Source of the DNA: Bryopsis sp. KO-2023
Lineage: Eukaryota > Chlorophyta > Ulvophyceae > Bryopsidales > Bryopsidaceae
DNA length: 64,000 nucleotides
NCBI GenBank assembly: GCA_030272585.1
Contig: BSYQ01000005.1
Coordinates: 2,170,001 to 2,234,000 of the forward strand
Direction of reading: 5' to 3'
Under the pieces are notes generated by a model. It ran no database searches. It was not told where the DNA came from and saw only the letters and a program-made list of their open reading frames with translations. Position numbers and translations under genes: made by a program. Positions 19,240 to 28,956 of this stretch are shown piece after piece (within the stretch, counting starts at the first letter, position 1; each line of letters opens with the position of its first letter).

Positions 19240-20967
19240 TTAATTTGGCTCCTCCTCCTCCACCAACCTCCCATCCGGTCCAACCCTGACCCGATACACA
19301 CGTGTGCGGTCTTCAGGGATAGGTGCAAAGTCGACCGAGCCAGTATCCAGGTCCCTCATAACATTTCGGTCCTCCAAACGGGTCTGATGGTGGAAGAGGC
19401 CTTCACGGACTCTGTGCAGAGCGTAACAGTTCTGCAGGTATACGTTTTGCACGAACTGATTCAGATGGGGCATGGAGGCGAAGGTTATCGGGAATTGGAT
19501 GGTGAAGTCGGGGAAGAAGACATACTCCGTCTGCATGGTGGCTCTCTCTTGCCGGGCAGCTCTGCGCTGTTCCCTGCTCCGTTCAGACATGATCCTTCGC
19601 AAGGGGGCTTGCCTGCGCCGAGGGTACCCCTCAGTGTCGTTGATGCAAGGTTGTCCATCAAAGTCCATGGGCCACCTGTCCATCAATGGGGGTCTGGGGT
19701 TTGCCTGCCTCTGACCACCATGACCACCCTGGCCACCCTGGCCACCCTGACCACCCTGGCCACCCTGACCACCCTGACCACCCTGACCTGCTCTGTTCCT
19801 GTTCCTGCCGCCTCCCCCGAATTCCCATCCACCAACATTTGGGGGTGGCCCCCTTCCACCAGCTCCAGCAGCTCTGAACATGTTTGGGGGTGGCCCTCTT
19901 CCACCAGCTTCAGCAGCTCTGAACAGATTGGGGGGTGGCCCTCTTCCACCAGCTTCAGCAGCTCTGAACAGATTGGGGGGTGGCCCTCTTCCACCAGCTT
20001 CAGCAGCTCTGAACAGATTGGGGGGTGGCCCTCTTCCACCAGCTTCAGCAGCCCTGAACATGTTTGGGGGTGGCCCTCTTCCACCAGCTCCAGCAGGTCT
20101 GAACATGTTTGGGGGGGAGCCTCTTCCACCAGGGTGAAGCACAGGTTCAGGTTCATAAACAGACTCCTCCTCCGTCATACTCCACGGGTTTTCCGGCAGC
20201 TGCTCAGAGGGTCCCTCAGGTTCAGGTTCAGGTTCAGGTTCATCTGCGGTTGGAAGTGTAGCTTCAGGCAAAATCTCTTGTGCAGGATCAGGTGCTGGAA
20301 GACTTGCAGCTTCGATGCTCCAGTCGAACGTTCTGCTCAGATCTAGATCAACCTTGTGCATGGTTGCAACCTCCTCTCTGAGCAGGTCCAGATGAGGCAA
20401 TAGCTGGCGATCACGAAGGAGTTCTGCAAAAGACAGAATGTGAATGTGAGGGCAGAGAGAAAAACAACCTAATTTGAACCTGATGCTGGACTGCTCACCT
20501 GTAGGCACCATGTAGGGGTATTCCATGTCCCCCAGGTTGGTGCTCCCCTTCCTGGTCAGTCCTGGAGGTGTCACCTGAATGGAATCGAATATCGGGTCGA
20601 TGCGCCTTTCAGGGGGGCTGCCCGCTCGGTACGCTCGCAAGAAAAGTTCGTCTTCGCTTCCCGCAGCGCTGTCCAGGGCGGATGCAGCTTTCCAGAACAG
20701 AGCCTAGGAAGACAAGTAACAGTAACCCTAAGTCAAAACATTCGAAACAGAAACAGTGCAGCAGATAGCAGGTAGCATACACTTACTTTTTCAAGACCAA
20801 AATAGGTGTTCAGCGACGTTAAATGCCGGAAAACCACCTCGGCGGCATCCCGATCAACCACCGTCCCGGGCTGGAACAGATCTGTTCGGTTTTGGAGCCG
20901 GTTCCGGAGCCTCACCACATACTGCCGTGCTTTCAGTTCCACGTACATCGGGCGCAATCGATCAGCA
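19240..20967 (-). CDS. Unrecognised spliced gene with Pro/Gly-rich 15-residue repeats
   Basis: Three exons can be placed on the minus strand: 20,967-20,787, 20,703-20,499 and 20,423-19,240, with introns bounded by GTAAGT...CCTAG and GTGAGC...GCAG. Further 5' exons are unresolved. Exon 1 reads DRLRPMYVELKARQYVVRLRN. The last exon has an acidic stretch, about seven copies of AGGRGPPPNLFRAAE, a GQGGQGG tract, a basic stretch (RRIMSERSREQRRAARQER) and a C-terminal domain (TEYVFFPDFTIQFPITFASM...VRVGPDGRLVEEEEPN). I do not recognise the family. Its place between two hAT genes suggests it may be part of a DNA transposon, but a host gene is equally possible. Confidence 0.6.
19820..20140 (-). repeat. 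45-base coding minisatellite
   Basis: There are about seven tandem copies of a 45-base unit encoding AGGRGPPPN(L/M)FRAA(E/G). The three central copies look identical at the base level, which points to recent unequal exchange or slippage. The repeat stays in frame throughout. Confidence 0.85.
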
Positions 20968-21079
20968 CTGCAGGCGAAAAAACAACAAGATACCACGATA
21001 CAAAGGCGCACGGTGCGGTGAAGTCGAACAGGGAGCGAAGTCGATATATTAGGGACAGTACGGCAGAACTGACTAACTT

Positions 21080-21560
21080 TGGATTTGATCGGAAGTGATG
21101 ATCGGTGCAAAAGTCGGTTTTTGATTTCTTGGACCGATCATAATCGGAATTTGAAACCAAATCCCGATCAACCGACCATGATCGGAGCTGATCGGATCAG
21201 CGACCGATCAATCGGCGTTTCACCGATCATGGTCGGCCGATCACGTGTCGACAGGACGCGGTGCTTGATCGTGATCGGGATCGTGATCGGAGCAACCGAT
21301 TAGATCGATAATCGGAAGCCCGATCCCGATCACGATCAGGCTTTGATCGGCCGATCACGATCATCGATCAGGTTTTAATCGGCCGATCACGATCACGATC
21401 ATCGATCATGATCGGTAAAAAAAAAACAAAAAAAAACCGATCATTTTTAGAATCATGTGGAACGAGACCGTGTCAGGTCAGATCAGTGAGACGACCTGTC
21501 CTGACATCGAAACTGGACGGCCGATCATTTCCGATCACGTCCATAGTATGCCAGCAGGCG
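21080..21560. repeat. GATC-rich block of CCGATCA/TGATCGG motifs
   Basis: Over about 480 bases GATC occurs dozens of times in both orientations, as CGATCA, TGATCGG, GGCCGATCACG and CGATCACGATCATCGATCA. The motifs are irregularly spaced rather than strictly tandem. They lie just upstream of an hAT transposase remnant, where hAT elements often carry clustered subterminal transposase-binding motifs. Confidence 0.7.
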
Positions 21561-22160
21561 CCCAAACCCAAGCCGATGACTTTGCCGAGGCAGAGCTGAC
21601 TCGCTTCGTGGAGACAAAGGTATTCTTGAATTTTTTTTATAATAATTTTAACCACAATTGTTTATCTCCAAATCCACATTTGATCGCATTCAGGGACATC
21701 CACTGTAAGGGACATGTCATTTTTGTTTTAGCCTTTATAAGAGAAACAGAAACAGAAATTACATGTTGTGACCTTTGTTTTTGTTTGCTTATTTTTGCAG
21801 GGCGCCAAGGGTATCAAGTGCCCGCTACAGTTTTGGTCGACAGAGGGCTCAGCTTTCCCGATGTTGAAGCTCCTCGCTGCGGACTTCTTGTGTGTCCCTG
21901 CATCCTCTTCATCATCGGAGCGGTCCTTCTCCAAAACAGGAGCTATCGTGGGGGCTCGAAGGGCAAAGCTGTCCACAAAAAACGTCCGGTACCTCAGCTT
22001 CCTTGCGTGGAACGGGCACAGCATGCTCCCGAAGGCAGAAAGATTGCCCGCGATCAAGAAAGAGGACCCACAGCCAGGCAGCCAGTCAGGGAGAACACCA
22101 GAGACAGTGGGTAGCCGGCAGGTGGAGGGTGGGGAGGTGGAGGGTGCAATGAAATCTTGA
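21455..22160 (+). pseudogene. Second hAT transposase, C-terminal end in two exons
   Basis: Exon one ends at 21,619 with DDFAEAELTRFVETK. A GTATTC...TTTTTGCAG intron follows (21,620-21,800). Exon two starts GAKGIKCPLQFWSTEG and holds the hAT dimerisation domain (MLKLLAADFLCVPASSSSSERSFSKTGAIVGARRAKLS...LAWN), with a stop at 22,158-22,160. The catalytic core is not seen upstream, where the GATC-rich block lies, so this is a truncated copy or the last exons of a broken gene. It differs clearly in sequence from the hAT gene at 16,159-18,487. Confidence 0.75.
21738..21773 (-). mobile_element. Remnant of a SINE-like V tail in an intron
   Basis: On the minus strand this reads CACAACATGTAATTTCTGTTTCTGTTTC, matching the 3' end of unit V over about 30 bases. 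It lies in the intron of the second hAT gene. Only the extreme 3' end is present. Confidence 0.5.
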
Positions 22161-22169
22161 TAACGAAAT

Positions 22170-22325
22170 GGGAAGAAGGGGAAAACAATGGGGAAAACAA
22201 AGGGTAAAAAGGGGATATGGAATTTGCAGGGGTGACTGCAGTTTATAGTGGGAAAACAATGGGGAAAACAAAAGGTAAAAAGGGGATCTGGAATTTGCTG
22301 GGGGTGACTGCAGTTTTTAATGAAA
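22170..22325. repeat. Two-copy tandem repeat of about 72 bases
   Basis: GGGAAAACAATGGGGAAAAC... followed by GGAATTTGC and GGTGACTGCAGTTT occurs twice in a row (about 22,179-22,246 and 22,250-22,322) with a few differences. No function is visible. Confidence 0.8.
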
Positions 22326-22334
22326 TATTGAAAA

Positions 22335-22680
22335 AAACCCAAGTCTGTGCGAACCCTGTCCATCTCTGTGCGCACCCTGTCCAGACAGAACCTGCACAGA
22401 CTTTGGGTCTGTGCAGTCTGTGTGTTTGTCCCCAGGCACCTGTGCACATCTGCTCTGTCCTGTGCTGCACACAGGACAGGATGAACCTGTGCTGCACAGA
22501 TAGTGCACAGACATGGCACAGACCCTATGGCACAGACCCTGCACAGATAGTGCACAGACCCTGTCTTTGCACTGTCTGTGCAGGTCTGTGCACCTGTGCA
22601 GCACAGGTCGAACCCTGTGCACAAAACAGACAGTCTGTTCTGTCCTGTCCTGTGCACAGGGGTCTCAGCCCATGTCTGCA
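22335..22680. repeat. Low-complexity CACAGACC/CTGTGCA-rich tract
   Basis: Short degenerate repeats of GCACAGAC, CCCTGTGC and TGCACAGATAG fill this stretch on both strands. Open frames here are only by-products of the repeat. Confidence 0.7.
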
Positions 22681-23697
22681 AGCAACCAATGACTCATCTT
22701 TGATGAGGGTTGCTTAAACAGCTTGTTGGATAGCTGATTGGGAAATAGATGATGATGCGCAACCAAAGTGTTCTTTGGCATCATCTGTGGAAGTGGAGAA
22801 TGTGATGGATGGATATCCGGAGAATGCTGCACCAGACAGTCCTCCGAGTGTTGTGGAGGGGTAAAAAGGCCTATTGATCACCCCACACAACAGAAGCAAG
22901 TAAGCCGGATCCCCGAACTATCCACCGATACAACAACTCCTGCAAACTCAATTGTCTCTAGAGCCTTAACGTGTACTCCTCGACAACCCTTTTGTCTCTT
23001 TCGCTTGCTCTGAGCGTTGATTTTTTTGCTCGGACCAATGGCGGCGGCAGTAGTGGTGGTTACCTCGAGTGTGTACATCCATATGTCTGTCAGACGTCCT
23101 TGACGTCTCAGGGACCCATGCTGGTATCATGAATGGGGAGTGAGTCTGTGGGATCAGAACGAGGAAAAACCTCGGGTTATCGAACTTTAAAAGGAGTGAA
23201 GTGAGGGGACGTTTGTAACTGTTCTTGTTTAGCTACTCTGTTTTGGCGAACTGTGTGCGTGTGAGCGTGTGACCCCACAAGACCCAGCCGAACTCAATAA
23301 GGGAAGTTATCGACAAGGACGTCATAGTCGTCGTCGGGCGGTATCAATATTGGGCTGCGTAGTCTTGGAAACTCGATGGATGAAGGACGTTCAGACAACC
23401 TAGAAGAAGGATATGGTGGGGTGTTTGAAACGCTTACGCAAACGAAAGTATGTGGAAGAAAGTTACTAGAAAGGGCAATGGATTTGGTGCTTGGATCATA
23501 CTAGGGCCCGATCACAAGGGGAAAAATTGAAGGCCTTTGGGTATGGACCGTGTCTCTTTGGGGGATATGTTTCTCGTCACAGATGTATGGTAAATGACCC
23601 AGATCAGGGAGAGTTTCTGACACATGTCGATTTTTGTAAACCATGTCGGTTGCCGATGTGGCAATATTGAGTCAGAAGCGCAGTGGAAGCGTGTAGA
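22681..23697. other. No recognisable gene; short tRNA-like segment at its right edge
   Basis: No frame shows a family motif. At 23,671-23,692 the plus strand reads GTCAGAAGCGCAGTGGAAGCGT, which resembles the first 20-odd bases of an initiator tRNA-Met including its A box, but the rest of a tRNA does not follow across the Gypsy-2 insertion. It may be the head of a tRNA-derived SINE. The remainder could be an old retroelement fragment. Confidence 0.35.
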
Positions 23698-23970
23698 TGT
23701 TATAAACCTCTCTCTCCTAGCCAAATAACCTCCTCGCGCCCTTCCTTGAAGTCCCTTTAACCCATCAAACCCCCACTCCTTGATGGGACCCTTGAGATGA
23801 CAGGGATCACCTCAGGGCGAGACACCTGGGCTTGCTATGAGTCATCCTTTTAGCACACGTGCTATAATGATCTCATGGACCTTAAGCATATGACTAGAGC
23901 CATGTTAGTGCCCACGACTAACCCTTGAGCTCTAGTAGTGCATAGACATACTCGGCGTACACTTATAACA
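23698..23970 (-). repeat. Gypsy-2 3' LTR
   Basis: This is the 3' LTR in minus-strand sense, 273 bases, with matching inverted ends (TGTTATAA/TTATAACA). It borders the polypurine tract on its right and the GTAGA duplication on its left. Confidence 0.95.
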
Positions 23971-23983
23971 GTGCCCCCTCCCT
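23971..23983 (-). promoter_or_regulatory. Gypsy-2 polypurine tract
   Basis: On the minus strand AGGGAGGGGGCAC directly precedes the 3' LTR, the position and composition of the plus-strand primer site of LTR elements. Confidence 0.7.
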
Positions 23984-24119
23984 GATGTGAAGCCGCCCTC
24001 GGCTTTACTAGGGAATCAAATGCTGATTGGCATCAAGCAAAAGATAGCTGTCTTTTGACATTTGCACTTTCAGAGAAAGAAGATCATCATCATCCAGTGG
24101 CCTACTGTGATATGATGTC

Positions 24120-26474
24120 TCAAACCTTCGCTTTTGATCTTCTACGGATCGTGCGAGGTACTACAGTCGACTGTTCTTGCGATTGGTGAAATGCATCAAC
24201 CAATTCCTTTGCATGCAAGACATTTTCTTCGGGTTCCCAAGAGTTATGTTCATGGCCATAACCAAGCCACTTCACAAGGTATTCTGTATGGCATTTCTTC
24301 CCTCTGCGTCGCTCTCTGCGATCAAGAATGCGCTCAACCTCCCACTCCAGATCTCCCTCGATCTCAACAGGTGGTGGTGGTTGTACAGTTCCTTTAGCCC
24401 AATATGGCTTTAACAGTGAAGCATGGAACACCGGATGTATGGGCAAAGTTGCAGGAAGCTTCAGCTTGAATGCAACCTCATTTATTTCACGCTCAATTGG
24501 GAAAGGTCCTACCCATTTTGGCGTTAATTTACGTGAACCTGGGTGCTTGAGTCGAAGATTTCTTGCATCTAATAATACAAGGTCTCCTACTTTGACTTGC
24601 ACTGGTACACGATGGCGATCAGCTTGCGCTTTAAAGCGTTGCTGTGCGGCTTGAAGGCGTTTCTTTGCCTCAACAATCCCTTCCCGAATTTCATTCGTCA
24701 TTTTCTGAACTTCTGGTACAGCCACTTGCTTCGACCCTTTTCTAGGGATCTGAGCAGTCAATGCTGTCCATGGATCTCTTCCATAATTCAGAAAGAAGGG
24801 TGTTTCACCAGTTGCTTCGGATTTAGAGTTATTTATTGCAAACTCTACAACCGGTAACAAATCCGCCCAATTCTTTTGGGATGGCCCGACAAAGTGGCGG
24901 AGTGTATCCTCCATGACTTTGTTCATAGCTTCGGTTTGCCCATCTGTTTGTGGGTGATAAGCCGAAGACAAGGCCTGTGAGATTTCCCATGTATAGCACA
25001 ACTCCCTGAAGAAGTGCGATACAAATCTCGGGTCTCTATCTGTGACCACCTTCTTTGGCATACCATGTGCTTTGAATACATGGTTCACAAAGAGTTTTGC
25101 TGCATCTACGGCTGAGCACTCTGTACTTGTTGCCGCCAAATGAACCATTTTGGTCAACATATCCACAAATACGAGGATTGCATCATGACCTTCTCCTCTG
25201 GATGGTGGGAGATTAGTGACAAAATCCATCGAAACATTTTCCCATTGTGCCTTCGGGATAGGCAAGGGTTTCAGAGGGCCTTGTGGCTTTGTTCGCCTCC
25301 CTTTATGCCTTTGACATGAGTCACATCCTCGCACATAGGATTTGATTTGGTCCTCCATTTGAGGCCACCAGAAATGTTTCTTGATTTGCCGACTTGTCTT
25401 AGCCACTCCAAAGTGACCCGAATAGACAGTGCTATGGCAATCTTGGATTATTTCTTGTCTCAATGATCCATCATTTGGTACTGATATCACATTTCCATTC
25501 CACCAAATTCCATCTTGGTTCTGTAACATCTGGGCAGCTTCCAGAGTTTGATACCAAGGATCTTTGGTGTACCCTTCAATCAGCCTTGACTCCAACTGGG
25601 TATGATAACCCCGAGGCAGAGATGGGACCTCAGGATCCCGCGGTCTAGAAACCAAGCCACTCGATCTCACGGTCTCGCATAATACTCCAATTGAAGAAGG
25701 AGAAGACGGTATACGTGACAAGGGATCAGCCACATTTACTCGCCCTGGTCTATACTCCCATTCAAATTGGAAATCATGGAGCAATTCTAGCCAGCGGACC
25801 TGCCGTCGATTCAAGGTCGATCGGGAATGAAAGAATGTGTTTGGACTATGGTCGGTAATCACTCGGAATTTTCTGCCTTGCAAGTAGCATCTCCATAATT
25901 GAAGTGCATACACAGTAGCATACATTTCCTGATCACTCGTCGACCAATTGAGTTGTGGACCTTGCAGCTTTTTGCTTTCATAAGCTATTGGGTGTCCTTC
26001 TTGCAGGAGAACTGCTCCAATTGCCTTTGTAGAAGCATCAGTGATTACTTCGAAAGGTTTAGAGAAGTCCGGCAAAACCAAACACGGTGCTTCCGTGAGT
26101 GCCGTTTTCACCCCTTCAAAAGCTGTCTCACACTCATGAGTCCATTCCCATGTCTTCTTCTTTTTGAGAAGATCAGTCATTGGAGAAGCCAAGGCTGAAT
26201 ACCCCTGTACGAACTTGCGAAAGTAATTGGCGAGTCCGAGGAACGACCTTAAGTCATCCACCCCACTAGGACGAGGCCAATTTTTCACTTTAGCCGTTTT
26301 ACTCGGGTCAACAGAGATACCATTGCGGCCCACCACGAAGCCTAAGTAGCGCAACTCAGTTTTGTTGAAGTCACATTTGGACTTCTTCAAGAACAATTTA
26401 TGTTCTCGCAACCTTTGTAAGACTTCTCGAAGATGTTTCAAATGTTCCTTTGGTGTCTTTGAAAAAACTAAAAT
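24120..26474 (-). pseudogene. Gypsy-2 pol, C-terminal part: RT end, RNase H, integrase, chromodomain
   Basis: The frame resumes at ILVFSKTPKEHLKHL right after the RT catalytic box. It continues with RNase H (VITDASTKAIGAVLLQ, SDQEMYATVYALQLW, VITDHSPNTFF), the integrase finger (CHSTVYSGHFG...CDSCQRHK), the integrase core (SMDFVTNLP, VVTDRDPRF, SSAYHPQTDGQTE) and the GPF/Y region (KWVGPFPIEREI). It ends in a chromodomain (EWEVERILDRRERRRGKK, EYLVKWLGYGHEHNSWEPEENV) with aromatic cage residues present. The chromodomain usually directs integration to marked chromatin. All catalytic D, D and E residues of the integrase are visible. Confidence 0.9.
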
Positions 26475-26479
26475 ATCAT

Positions 26480-26871
26480 TGATACAAACGTTGGAACAAT
26501 GATAGACTAGTCGAGTGGACTTACGTCTAGAGCACGGAAACACTTCTTCAAACAAGGATCTTTACAAGATGTCCAAGTTACAATAAGGCTGTGGTCCGGG
26601 CCGAATAAGTATTCGGCCGGGCCGACAGCCTGTCCAACCCTTTCATCCAACTCAGCGTCCTAATGGCCCCTTGGCCGTGTCCTAATGGACCCTAAGCTGA
26701 ATGTGAGGCTCCAGGCCGAACTGAGGGTTGCCACCTCAGAGGCGGTCTGGCCCTCTCCCTTAATGTGTGGCTATGATGATGGTGAGCTGGTTCGGTCCGA
26801 CTACTGTCAGGCCGAACCACGTGTTGGGTGAGTGGGCCGAACCGCGTGTCATACGACGGACGTTCGTATCA
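26480..26871 (-). repeat. Gypsy-3 3' LTR
   Basis: 392 bases with inverted ends TGATAC/GTATCA. Preceded on the minus strand by a polypurine tract and flanked by ATCAT. Confidence 0.95.
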
Positions 26872-26886
26872 ACCACTTCCCCCCCA
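26872..26886 (-). promoter_or_regulatory. Gypsy-3 polypurine tract
   Basis: On the minus strand TGGGGGGGAAGTGGT lies directly before the 3' LTR. Confidence 0.75.
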
Positions 26887-27420
26887 CGCAAGTACGCGCC
26901 TCGCGTACCCAAGTAACCGAAATTTGGGGGTTACACTCACACATACGCATAGACACACACAAAACGCTTTCAAGGCATCCAACAAGCCTTTAGCTTTTAA
27001 GGGAGTCAAATAATGTTTAACCTTCGCTGAAATTAAAAGAGTGTTCAAAAACTCTAAGCGAATTATCAACAAAAATCAACCAAATGATAAGGCTGCCACC
27101 TGCAGGCCGAATCATGTACTGTAAACCAGCTAACTGTTTGCACAAAGCAACCCATAAGGTCCAAATTCAGATTCCCTTATAAGTATCCAGAAAGCAGGTG
27201 ATTGACCCAGCCTGGCCAATCCACTGTATAAAAACCATTGTATAAAAAAAACCATTGGGTCAGAACTCAAACAAAATAACCCAGTTCTGGATCTGAATGT
27301 CCCTTATCCAGAAAAGTAAAATCAACAGAAACTCAGCCCAATCCCAGTCTCCCACCATCACACTGTAAAACACCCAAACATCCCTTGCCCTTCTCTCTTT
27401 CGTTCCCGATCCCAGTTCGC
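26887..27420. other. Gypsy-3 3' untranslated region
   Basis: This lies between the additional ORF and the polypurine tract. It contains CA-rich stretches and short duplications such as TGTATAAAAACCATTG/TGTATAAAAAAAACCATTG near 27,223-27,256. No coding sequence is seen. Confidence 0.6.
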
Positions 27421-28713
27421 CTATTTCTGCGACCTGGTTCTCGGCCCATGCCTCTTGGACGTTGCTGGGCTGTGTGGAGGGAGCGGAAGGCGAGTCGCCG
27501 AGGAAGGTGCTGATGGTTGGTCTGGTGATGGTGGTGGGTGGCTCGGCTGGCGGTGCGATCTGGCTGCTCCTGGGAGTTCCAAGCCGAGAGCCTGGAAATA
27601 CTGGTCGTTCCAAGTGCCGACCTGTTCTTTAAGCTTGCCCGGCCAGCGACCTTTCAGCGATGCCTTGGTGCAGCTTGGACAATCCGGGAGTGGGGCGTCG
27701 AAGGGGAGGATCGGCTTGACGCCTTGGGTTCCCTCGCCGATGAGGTCCTGTATGCGCGGGAGGTAAGGTCCTCCTGATTCGTCGGCCGAGATGAGGGCTC
27801 CCGCCCTGGCCGCGATCCTCAACCCCACATTGTGCTTCTTGCACAAAAGATGCCCTTTCTCGCAGAGCACCCGATCCAAACCAGGGCGGGGAGCTTCCCG
27901 CGGATATGCGCAAGCGGCGCAGGCGAACGTGGACGGAACGGCTGCTGGAGGCGGTGGTGGTGGTAGGGACGACGCTTTTGGAGGCTCCTCCGAGATGGGG
28001 TCGTCCTCACTCCCGGAGAGCAGGACGGGACCAGGCTTCGGCCTCGGGGGAAGAGCGTCCTCCAAATCGGCGTAGGGATCTTCCGTGTAATCCCAGAGCT
28101 GCTGCTCGTCTTCCCCCTCGGCCTCAGCCTGGTCCACCTCCATGGCCTCGTCCAGGATGAACCTCCCCACCCCTCGGCCTTTGAGCTTCCTCGACCTTTT
28201 TCGTCGCGGGACCACCACCTTCAGTGGGGTTGACGATGGTCCCTCTGGTGGCCTTTCCGCAGCGACTTCTTCTTGTACCGAGTCTTCCACCGTTTCGGTT
28301 TCCACGTGCTCTTTTTCTTTTTCCTCGGCCAGAGGTTGGTCCATTTCCATACGCTGCAGTCCACGGTTGAGGGTGTCGATAGCCTCGGTCATGGCTGTTT
28401 TCGCCAGCCTTTCCCTTTCCTGCCCCCACACTGCTGCTTGCCGAAACGCATCCAAGCGCTGCGTTTTCAGCTGTTCCTCCAATTGAGCTACTTTCTCCTC
28501 AGCGGCTTTTGCCCGCTTCTCCGCCTCGTTGGCCCTATTTTGCCATTCGGCAAGTTCGGCCTCGAGCTTGCTCTTTTGTTCGGAAGCCTGTCGCGCGTCC
28601 TGCAGGAAACGCTCCAAGTTCGCTGCTGTCAGATCCATGGCTTCCCCTTTCTTTCCTTTTCTTTTCGGCCGTGTGGGCTCTCTCTCCTTTTTCTTACTGA
28701 CTGAAATCGACAA
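27421..28713 (-). CDS. Gypsy-3 additional ORF: coiled-coil protein with RING-like Cys/His pattern
   Basis: This 430-residue frame lies on the sense strand after pol (gap of 243 bases), the position of env in other retroelements. It has no signal peptide or membrane segment. Residues of about 25-110 form a charged coiled coil (LEAELAEWQNRANEAEKRAK, KVAQLEEQLKTQ). A middle part has a basic patch (VVPRRKRSRKLKGRG), an acidic stretch and a polyproline tract. Residues of about 263-350 have the order C-x2-C-x15-C-x3-H-x2-C-x2-H-x50-C-x2-C (FACAAC, LCEKGHLLCKKH, CPSC), close to a RING or related cross-brace zinc fold. The C-terminus is Pro/Ser-rich and basic. Neither Gypsy-1 (3' end lost) nor Gypsy-2 shows such an ORF. 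The function is unknown; an E3 ligase role is only a guess. Confidence 0.7.
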   Translation of the reverse strand: MSISVSKKKEREPTRPKRKGKKGEAMDLTAANLERFLQDARQASEQKSKLEAELAEWQNRANEAEKRAKAAEEKVAQLEEQLKTQRLDAFRQAAVWGQERERLAKTAMTEAIDTLNRGLQRMEMDQPLAEEKEKEHVETETVEDSVQEEVAAERPPEGPSSTPLKVVVPRRKRSRKLKGRGVGRFILDEAMEVDQAEAEGEDEQQLWDYTEDPYADLEDALPPRPKPGPVLLSGSEDDPISEEPPKASSLPPPPPPAAVPSTFACAACAYPREAPRPGLDRVLCEKGHLLCKKHNVGLRIAARAGALISADESGGPYLPRIQDLIGEGTQGVKPILPFDAPLPDCPSCTKASLKGRWPGKLKEQVGTWNDQYFQALGLELPGAARSHRQPSHPPPSPDQPSAPSSATRLPLPPHSPATSKRHGPRTRSQK

Positions 28714-28956
28714 AGGCTTTCTGTAGCGCCTTCGTTACTTCTCTTTAAATTCGCCGATGAGGTACCGGTCAGACACGTTGCGCAACTGAAAGGTACACCC
28801 TGATGTGACGAGGGATGGGAATTCCCTCCGAACTTCCGAGGTACCGCCTCGTTTGAGGTACCGTCCCATTCCGGCCGAGGTTGACCTCATCAGTTCGTCA
28901 TCATGACTTCCAACTCCCCCATCACCCTCGTCAGTTGCATCAGAAGCTTCCTCCAG

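Noticed and set aside
19387-20346. Plus-strand frame with Ser/Thr-rich repeats
   Set aside because: It is antisense to the spliced minus-strand gene whose introns and composition are more convincing. The repeat alone keeps it open.
22335-22680. Protein-coding frames on both strands in the CACAGAC tract
   Set aside because: They consist only of Cys/His/Thr-rich translations of a short degenerate repeat.
26480-26555. Start codon within the LTR as the start of a Gypsy-2 pol protein
   Set aside because: The N-terminal residues come from the Gypsy-3 LTR and are repeated at the other LTR. The frame is a junction artefact of the nested insertion.
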